From NCBI GenBank assembly GCA_021029095.1, contig JAJOHG010000541.1, positions 1-14,805 on the forward strand: a DNA stretch of 14,805 nt. Direction: 5' to 3'. Origin of the DNA: Phellopilus nigrolimitatus (lineage: Eukaryota; Basidiomycota; Agaricomycetes; Hymenochaetales; Hymenochaetaceae). Position 1 is the first letter of the stretch; each line of letters opens with the position of its first letter. A program made the position numbers and the translations under genes. The notes beneath the pieces are model-generated. The model did not search any database and had not been told where the DNA came from. It was given only the letters and a program-made list of their open reading frames with translations. Of this stretch, positions 8,801-14,805 are shown piece by piece.

Positions 8801-8968
8801 ACATGAATATGGAACAACTTCACAGCGTTTACAATTCTGCCATTCTGGACTGAAGTCACCGGATGGCTTGCCAGGGTAGTCGTGAGGAAAAGAGTTCGGA
8901 ACCGTTTGAGGACAGACAACGTTGACCAGCACCAACACAACAGCTACTGAACTCACTACAGACAGCAT
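5833..8968 (-). CDS. Secreted S10 serine carboxypeptidase, 17 exons, 715 aa
   Basis: Exons: 8968-8833, 8776-8581, 8516-8385, 8321-8281, 8224-8193, 8128-8036, 7972-7859, 7792-7722, 7660-7275, 7196-7168, 7117-7054, 7003-6914, 6849-6820, 6766-6650, 6584-6574, 6514-6353, 6276-5833 (2,148 nt, one frame). S10 enzymes remove C-terminal residues from peptides, usually at acid pH. Visible are a signal peptide (residues 1 to about 20), WLNGGPGASS (Ala114 in place of the usual Cys), the nucleophile motif GESYAGTY (Ser204), the acid in YLGNDD (Asp500/501) and the base in ARAGHEVP (His559). About 20 N-glycosylation sequons imply secretion. Exon 9 encodes an Arg/Lys-rich insertion (about 333-372). The C-terminus is Ser/Pro/Gly-rich and ends in a hydrophobic segment, suggesting a GPI or membrane anchor. 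Exon 15 is only 11 nt. Confidence 0.93.
5963..6016 (-). repeat. Three tandem 18-nt repeats in the S10 C-terminal coding region
   Basis: Units 5963-5980, 5981-5998 and 5999-6016 are similar but not identical. On the minus strand they encode successive S/V-S-P-S-G-S blocks. They extend the Ser/Pro/Gly stalk before the hydrophobic tail. Differences fall mostly at third codon positions, suggesting the peptide repeat is maintained. Copy number may vary between strains. Confidence 0.8.
6574..6584 (-). other. 11-nt micro-exon of the S10 gene
   Basis: TAACCATACAG lies between a TTTCAG acceptor and a GTATGC donor on the minus strand. It completes an Ile codon and adds Thr-Ile-Gln, giving E-ITIQ-NTTFGGIQGF. 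This matches the family's expected sequence at that point. Skipping it removes 11 nt and shifts the frame. The GTATGC donor overlaps no other usable frame-preserving join. Confidence 0.75.
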
Positions 8969-9006
8969 GTCGGTAGCTGGGGGGTCAGGCTTCCAGATCC
9001 GTTGAG

Positions 9007-9014
9007 TATTTATA
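9007..9014 (-). promoter_or_regulatory. TATA box of the S10 carboxypeptidase gene
   Basis: TATAAATA on the minus strand ends 38 bp upstream of the ATG at 8968. A start site about 30 bp downstream would leave a 5' leader of roughly ten bases. A consensus TATA suits a regulated secreted-enzyme gene. The short leader also supports the chosen ATG. Confidence 0.6.
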
Positions 9015-9828
9015 CAGGCAGCGAGAAGCCCTCCCGGGCCCGTTTCCGGCTGTTCGGTTTATTAGCGGATGACTCCTTATACCGCAAGTCAAAAATAGCG
9101 TAAAAAAGGCTTCGAAAGATGCTGCCATGATAAACAGGATCACAAGGATGCTGCGATCGAGCCAAGAAACAGTTCTTATCATAAAGACTTGTTTGAACGC
9201 GAGAAATAAGCGTTGACAAATTGGTCGGAAAGAAGCCTATGGCTCGGACGAGACTTCCGAGTTGTTTCGTGTTTTGCAAGACTGAATAGTAGGGGTAAAT
9301 CAGCACAGATCGGATGTTCAGGTTGCATATGCTATGAAAACGAGCACAAGTTGATCGCTGGCGCGGTGTGAAAATCCGCTAAAAGAATGGAAGAACAATT
9401 GCAACTCAGGATGCAGAGCATCTCGTAGATTCCATCGTTCTCGAAACAGCTTCATTAAGCCCGTGTTTGAATTCGATGACGGATGAGGAAAAGCAAGGCT
9501 ACTAGTGTGGATGAGTCCAGAAAAAGTATTACACGTGGCCTTATACGGAGAATGTACCACCCGCATGTAGTAGTGCAACCTCATAAACAGAAGTTACACG
9601 TATTTTCTAATTGCAACATTCATAACCACCACATAAAAAATTATGGAATTGTGAGACAACTAAAGTAAAAGTAAAAGAAAAAACTAATGATAACTCATTT
9701 ATACATTAAAGCGCTTTTTGTGAAATTCCAAATTCTGCTGTGATGTACGATGTGGGGTACTCTTGGAAATGTTTGAATATCTTATGTAATATGTAAATCT
9801 AAAACATTTATCATTTCCATACCTAGCA

Positions 9829-9836
9829 TCACGTGA
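9829..9836. promoter_or_regulatory. TCACGTGA E-box palindrome upstream of TFIP11
   Basis: This 8-bp palindrome contains CACGTG, the core bound by fungal bHLH factors of the Cbf1 type. It lies 50 bp upstream of the TFIP11 ATG, close enough to be a proximal promoter element. Other CACGTG cores occur in the window (around 527, 2350 and 3456), so function is inferred only from position. Confidence 0.4.
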
Positions 9837-9886
9837 TAGCATCCCATGTGCAGGTCCAATGAGGAGCGAGCTTGTCGTATACGACT

Positions 9887-12800
9887 ATGGCCAGGCGAAA
9901 GCGCGTTCTCGACGACGGGGACGACTCAGACTTTTCTGCTGGCTCGGATGATGGCGGATTCGATGATTTTGATGCGAACGAAGACCCCGACGTGCGGGCT
10001 GAACGCGAGCTGCTCAATAATACATACGGGCGAAAGAAGCGGAGGAAAATGAACGGCAAGGACGACGCGACGTATGGAATCTTTGCAGACAGCAGCGAAG
10101 ATGAAGGCTTTGGAGGTCGAAAGAAGCAGCCGGAAAAGCGCAGCGACTGGACAAAGTACGTGTAGGCGTTGGCAGCCGTCGCAGAGTGAGTTCTCATTGC
10201 CGTTCTCCAGAGCACCAGCTTTTATCTCAGGCGAGAAAAAGGTCAATACTGGAGAAACTGTAGAAGAAGACGATCCCGAGGTACAAGAGGATGATGAAAA
10301 CGAAAGGGAGAGTAGTGACGCCGCGTCGGATATTAGGCCTCCTTCCCCCCGTGTCCGGATGGAGGACGAGGAAGATGAAGCCGAGGAGAGGCCTCGAATG
10401 GGAGGAATAGGCTCAAAGAACAAGACAGAGGAGACAAAACCGTCGACAAGCTTCACTCCCTCGGGTATTGGGTTCAAGGCGAGCGGAATGGGTGCTGCGA
10501 AAGGCGGGATAGGTGCTAGCAAGGGTGGCATAGGCACCTCCCGTACCGAGCCTATCGCTGGCGATACTCGCGCCAGTCTTCCCTCCGCATTCGGTGCATC
10601 CCGTCCACAGCGCTCCTTTGTGCGCGACGACTCTGCGCCAAAGAGCGGGTCCGCCACGCCACTCCCCCCAGCCGAGCAGGCGCACTTCAGCAAGCTCTCA
10701 GGCACGTTTGGTGCGCGTATGCTCGCGAAGATGGGCTGGCAAGCGGGCGTAGGTCTGGGTACGGAAGGAACGGGCATCGTGACTCCCGTCGAGTCGAGGC
10801 TGCGGCCGAAGGGCATGGGTATCGCGTTCAAGGGCTTCAAGGAGAAGACGGAGCAGAGCAAGGCGGAAGCGAGGCGGCGCGGAGAGGTGGTCAGCGACGA
10901 TGAGGACGAGAAGGCGGCAAAACGCGGGAAAGGCAAAGGAAAGGAGCGCGACCGTGCGCCGAGGGAGGACGTGTGGAAAAAGCCGAAGAAGACGAAAGTC
11001 AAGGTCGAGCATAAGACGTACGAGGAGATCATTGCGGAGGCGGGAGGAGAGGCACCACCGCCGGGCGTTGGCAAGATTATTGACGCTACCGGTGCTACCG
11101 TCAGTATTTTCCTATATTTAATTGCACCTCAACTAAGCTGAAATTATTTTCTTTAAGCTCCGTGAAGTTTCATCTCTGGCTGATGTTTCGCTTGCATCTT
11201 GGACGCCGTCGACCGACCCTATGCGGATTCCGGAGGTTCGACATAACTTGCGGTTAATCGCTGACGCGTGCAAGGTGGACCTGGAGGGACTCGCTCGGGA
11301 GGCGAAAGCCCTTGAAGATAGGAAAAAGTGGATACAGGCCGAAGATGCAAGACTCAGGCATAAGGTCGAGAAAGAGGCTGAGCGTGAGTATACCTTATTG
11401 CTTACGAGCTTATCGTCGTGCTTAATCTATTTTTCAGTCATTAGCAGACTGCAGGCGGTTCATCTCGTCGTAGACGATATCAACACGAAAGCGAAAGAGA
11501 TTGCAATGTCCGACTATGAGCCTGCCTTGGAGACGTTCTCCGCGCTCATAGATAAATTGAACGCTCAATACTCGAAGGAATACGATCACTACCAACTGGA
11601 CGAAATCGTAGTCGCAGCGATTGTTCCTACGGTGCGCTCCAGAACATTCCATGTAAGCATATATACTTACGAATATGCCGTAGTTTCGAAGGATGATGGC
11701 AACTTGGCGACCTCTGGACGATCCTGCCGCGTATACGTCGATTCTTCGGAGATGGCGAAATGCTCTCAAGATGACGATTATCGATACTAAGGCCGACATG
11801 CAAGTAGATGTGTATGGGACTCGGACAGTTTCGACGAGACCGCTGCAAACGTATGTGCATTTTCTCCATGACGTCCTGTAATTTCTTCTAATCTTCTGAT
11901 ACTTGAATAAATTCATGTAGAGATTTGCCTATGACTCCATATGAAAGTCTGCTATGGAACGTTTGGCTTCCTAAAGTCAGGTCATCAATCAAGTACGCTC
12001 AACCCGGACATCATCTTTCGTATGTCCTGCTGACCTCTCTATAGCAACGATTGGTCACCATCGAGTCCGGCTCCCATAGTCAAGCTGTTCGAATCCTGGT
12101 CCGACATACTGCCTACGTTTATCAGAGATAACCTGCTTGATCAGCTCATCCTCCCGAAAGTCTCTTCTGCGATATCGAACTGGAGCTCGAAGCGGGATAA
12201 AGTATCATTGCAGACAATCGTGTTTCCATGGTTGCCTCACGTTGGACTGAGGATGGAGACGTTTGTCGATGATGCTCGTAGGAAGGTGAAAAGCATGTTG
12301 CGGTCCTGGGTGGCAAGCGACGGCGTCCCGAAAGATTTCCTGCCTTGGAAAGGGGTGAGCTGTCTTCTTGGTTTTCTGGACGACGATGCTAATATGTTAT
12401 TGCAGGTGTTTAACGGAACCGAATGGGAGGACATGCTTCTCAAATACATTGTGCCTAAGTTTGGTGCTGTGCTTCGAGACGAATTTCGCGTCAACCCACG
12501 GAGCCAGAATATGGATCCACTCAAGCATGTTCTCGAATGGTCGACTATTCTGCGCCCGACGATACTCGGACAGCTTTTAGAAGCAGAGTTTTTCCCGAAG
12601 TGGCTCGACGTATTGCACATTTGGCTCATCCAGCCAAGCGCAAGTTTCGAGGAAGTCGCGCAGTGGTACCAGTTCTGGAAGGGCTCCTTCCCCGAGAGCG
12701 TGCGCGCGATCCCCGAAGTCGAGCGAGGCTTCACGCGCGGATTGCAGATGATCAACCACGCACTCGAGCTCGGGCCGGATGCGCCGACAAAGCTGCCGAA

Positions 12801-13125
12801 GCCCGACCATGCGCGGCGCGGGGACAACGGGAAGACGAAGCCCGCGAAGGAGGCGCAGCGCGCGCGGCCGCCGGCGCGAGCGCAGGAGATCACGTTCCGC
12901 TCGATCGTCGAGGAGTTCGTCGCGGCGCACAACCTGTTGTTCATGCCCGCCGGGAAGGTGCACGAGACGTCACGCATGCCCTTGTTTCGCGTCGCGAAGA
13001 CAGTCGAGGGGAAGGGCGGCCTGCTGGTGTACCTGCTGGATGATGCTGTGTGGGCACCGGATGGCGACGAGTATCGGGCGATCACGCTGGAGGATATGGT
13101 TCTGAGGGCGACGAAGGCCCGTTGA
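9887..13125 (+). CDS. TFIP11: TFIP11/Ntr1-family G-patch splicing factor, 8 exons, 948 aa
   Basis: Exons: 9887-10155, 10211-11099, 11158-11383, 11438-11631, 11684-11850, 11921-11992, 12045-12354, 12406-13125 (2,847 nt, one frame). The family (yeast Ntr1/Spp382, human TFIP11) activates the DEAH helicase Prp43/DHX15 to take apart post-splicing intron complexes in the nucleus. Order: a basic start MARRKR, then an acidic N-terminus; Gly/Ser-rich linkers; a G-patch from about residue 256 (GARMLAKMGWQAGVGLG); basic KGKGKER/KKPKK tracts; a charged helical region (about 425-475); a GCFC-type domain containing MTPYESLLWNVWLP and DWSPSSPAPIVKLFESW; and the conserved C-terminal module from about residue 870 (FRSIVEEF, LLFMPAGK). 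The first in-frame ATG is at 9887. The donor at 11632 is weak (GTGCGC) but gives the expected join and a 52-nt intron. Confidence 0.93.
12355..12405 (+). other. Frame-preserving intron in TFIP11
   Basis: This 51-nt phase-0 intron runs from GTGAGC to TTGCAG and contains no in-frame stop. Retention would insert 17 residues (VSCLLGFLDDDANMLLQ) between LPWKG and VFNGTEWE. The ends and branch-like TGCTAAT are good and the family has no such insertion that I know of, so removal is the likelier default. Confidence 0.7.
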
Positions 13126-13438
13126 GCCATATTGTACTTGATTTATTGCATCTATAGATGTACATGTATAAAATCAACTTTTAATTTCGGGTGGTGTAGC
13201 CTAGCACCTAAGAGATGGGTAAATCGAGTGGGAGCATAATCTTCTCGTGCAAGACATACAGACATATCTCGAATACGTGATTTACAAACTAAGCCTGCTA
13301 TGAGGAAATACATATGTTTCTCATGCATCCGGGCGGTGACAGGACATAGTAAAACATATATTGTTATGAGGCGGCGGTACGTATTTATCCAGTCTCCTGT
13401 AGTCGCAATTATCATAGTTCGATCGTGTTGCTACTTAA
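13126..13438. other. TFIP11 downstream region, no gene recognised
   Basis: This 313-bp stretch holds the TFIP11 3' UTR and possibly the upstream region of the small gene at 13439. It has an AT-rich stretch with a short ATGTACAT palindrome around 13157. An open frame on the minus strand (13152-13415) has no supporting feature. Confidence 0.5.
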
Positions 13439-13690
13439 ATGGATAAACACGTTATTGTTGAGCTCGAAGACACTTGCCCCATTGCGACATTGCGAAGATT
13501 AGGTGAGGATCTGTATGAGGTTTCTTGAATGGCGAAGAATTGACTAATTGGCGGGATTATATGTCTCTTTCAGATAGTCCGGCACAGGTTTTCCCCTGTG
13601 GCATATCTTGCAACGTGCTTGGCCTTGCAGCTACTGGACGACAATCTCTTGTTTGGCGAGGCTTTATCGGGCGAAGTGTGGCTCGATTGA
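13439..13690 (+). CDS. Candidate small two-exon protein, 65 aa, unknown function
   Basis: Exon 1 (13439-13519) encodes 27 residues from ATG. Exon 2 (13574-13690) encodes 38 residues to TGA. The 54-nt intron has a textbook branch site (GACTAAT), a TCTTTCAG acceptor and a weak GTTTCT donor, in phase 0. The better donor GTGAGG at 13503 would change the frame after this acceptor. The product starts MDKHVIVELEDTCPIATLRR and carries a Leu-rich part (LATCLALQLLDDNLLFGEAL) that looks like an amphipathic helix. It is probably soluble. I recognise no family. It may be a real micro-protein gene, the 5' part of something lost, or chance; it overlaps no other coding exon. Confidence 0.35.
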
Positions 13691-13813
13691 TGTCACAACA
13701 ATAGCTCGGCAAAAAATCAAAGCCACGTCCTCCAAGTCACAAACCCTGTTCAAACCCGCAACATCAACTTACGTCCCACCAGCACACATATTCTCTGCCT
13801 ACTTTCCCAAACT

Positions 13814-14805
13814 ATGGCACGCATCACGGATCTCGCGCCAGACACCACTGCTCTGCATCGTCGATCTCGTCCGAAATGATCAGGCCATCAAGTTCCACGG
13901 CTTCACGCGTCTCAAAGAACTATCATTGATCTCTAAGGATTTCAACGCCGCTTGTGCGCCCTTCATCTTCCGCTCGCACACGCTCGTGCTGCGGAGGACG
14001 AAGATGGATGGATGGAGGAGAAACTGGATCAAGTGGGACAACAGCTACCTGCGAGAGCGTCTCGAGTTACTCACTAAACATGGAGGGCACATGCGCGAGT
14101 TGACAATTGTCGACGCGAAGACTGGAAACGTGGACGCGTTTCCGGACGCGTCCATGGGGGATTTGCTTAGAGCACTCAAGACACTAGATGGGCTGACGGG
14201 TCTCACCCTTGAAATGAAAGACTGCGAAAGGCAGATGCCTGTTGTTATGTGGACTTGGATCCGGGATCAAGGTAGCCAGCTCAAAAACCTTGTCCTCAAA
14301 GGTTCTTGGTCGATCCCTCTTGAAGCCATGGCTCTTTGGCCTATAACCACCATACACACACTAACCTTGGATCCATTTGACTATCAGACAGAGTCGTTTT
14401 TGAGCGTACGTATTTCTCTTTACATGCCAAGAGTGACAGTGCTTAGTCTCTATCTGTCATACCAGCTCATCAAGGCACCCAACCTCATCCTTCGAGACAC
14501 GCGGGGACACTCTTCTCCTCTACTATCTTACCATCCGAGCGCGGATGATGATCACCTTCAGGATATCCAGATCTTTGTCCAAAGGAGGTTTTATGACGAC
14601 AGAAAAATTGATCACCTGTACGACTTCACGCGAGTACCGTCCGCAAATATCACAGTGACACTGGAAGGAGACAGCCGGTACGATGACAATTACCTTGTAC
14701 GTGTTCCTTCACTGTTAGAAAGCTTGATGCTCGTAGATTGTCAATCCTAACCCAGTCACTTCGTAGGAGACGTGGAAGACAGTCAGAACCGCGGTACGAA
14801 AAGTA
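13814..14805 (+). CDS. F-box-like protein, frameshifted start, 3' end beyond window
   Basis: The main frame encodes LLCIVDLVRNDQ, then LKELSLISKDFNAACAPFIF, which resembles an F-box and its following segment in mushroom F-box families. Leucine-rich strands follow (MRELTIVD, LTGLTLEMKD, LKNLVLKG, IHTLTLDPF). Such proteins recruit substrates to SCF ubiquitin ligases. The frame has no ATG ahead of the F-box. An ATG at 13814 opens MARITDLAP in another frame, which a loss of about four bases near 13842-13846 would join to ELLCIVDLV. The apparent stop at 14748-14750 lies inside a probable intron (14697-14766: GTACGT donor, CCTAAC branch, CGTAG acceptor), after which ETWKTVRTAVRKV runs off the window. 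Bases 14406-14465 may be a further in-frame intron. It is either a pseudogene or a live gene with a sequence error. Confidence 0.55.

Larger units (their letters stand above)
8969..9886. other. Divergent intergenic region between S10 and TFIP11 genes
   Basis: These 918 bp lie between two start codons that face away from each other, so both promoters should be here. A TATA box for the S10 gene is at 9007-9014 and a TCACGTGA palindrome near the TFIP11 start is at 9829-9836. The part from about 9580 to 9820 is strongly AT-rich. Minus-strand open frames at 9010-9306 and 9318-9584 have no family motif or splice support, and I regard them as chance. Confidence 0.6.

Noticed and set aside
9010..9584. 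Minus-strand open frames in the divergent promoter region
   Set aside because: They overlap the S10 TATA box region, lack motifs and cannot be joined into a coherent spliced model.
9926..11074. 382-codon open frame on the minus strand
   Set aside because: It lies wholly antisense to TFIP11 exons and reads as Ser/Pro/Ala-rich sequence produced by the complementary strand of acidic and Gly-rich codons; it shows no family motif.
11653..11683. Alternative TFIP11 intron using the GTAAGC donor
   Set aside because: It would be only 31 nt and would add residues (VRSRTFH) absent from the expected join; the 52-nt intron from 11632 fits better despite a weaker donor.
12237..13130. 297-codon open frame on the minus strand
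   Set aside because: It is antisense to the well-supported last exons of TFIP11, where high GC suppresses stop codons; no independent motif.
13152..13415. 87-codon minus-strand open frame downstream of TFIP11
   Set aside because: It sits in the likely 3' UTR, with no motif and no splice support.
1..14805. tRNA, rRNA, CRISPR array or novel multi-gene defence-type cassette
   Set aside because: No clover-leaf arms with a GGTTCGA-type T loop, no regularly spaced direct repeats, and the gene content is ordinary fungal nuclear content.

Overview
The window looks like nuclear DNA of a filamentous basidiomycete, probably an Agaricomycete. The genes are dense and very intron-rich. Nearly all reconstructed introns are about 50-75 nt with GT-AG ends, often with CTRAY-like branch sites. 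The three well-supported proteins are a PM20D2-like M20 amidohydrolase, a secreted S10 serine carboxypeptidase and a TFIP11/Ntr1 splicing factor, and their sequences fit fungal members of these families. This placement is inference from gene structure and protein character, not a database result. All exon structures were built by hand from splice consensus, phase and family motifs; the three large models close in frame from ATG to stop.

Layout. 1-1327 has no convincing gene. It holds a 433-bp inverted-repeat element (68-500) with 59-bp terminal inverted repeats, probably a MITE, and a 31-base T run (1132-1162). 1328-1888 (-) is a two-exon hypothetical gene. 1889-2663 is intergenic, with an 18-bp perfect palindrome. 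2664-5023 (-) is a 15-exon M20 peptidase/amidohydrolase gene of 495 codons. 5024-5832 is intergenic but contains a possible plus-strand spliced gene or relic. 5833-8968 (-) is a 17-exon secreted S10 carboxypeptidase gene of 715 codons, with a TATA box just upstream, an 11-nt micro-exon and a hydrophobic, possibly GPI-type tail. 8969-9886 is the divergent promoter region shared with the next gene. 9887-13125 (+) is an 8-exon TFIP11/Ntr1 gene of 948 codons. 13439-13690 (+) is a possible two-exon 65-residue gene. 13814 to the window end (+) is an F-box-like gene with an apparent N-terminal frameshift; its last exon(s) lie beyond the window.

Functional reading. The two enzyme genes are co-oriented and both belong to peptidase families. 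One is predicted secreted or surface-anchored and the other has no signal peptide, so they could act at successive stages of peptide use; nothing in the DNA proves a shared pathway. TFIP11/Ntr1 is a housekeeping spliceosome-disassembly factor with no evident link to its neighbours. I see no CRISPR array, no rRNA or tRNA gene and no clear multi-gene novel system. The points most worth a second look are the MITE-like element and the 15-bp motif it shares with the TFIP11 promoter, the 11-nt micro-exon, the broken F-box start, and the two small spliced candidates.
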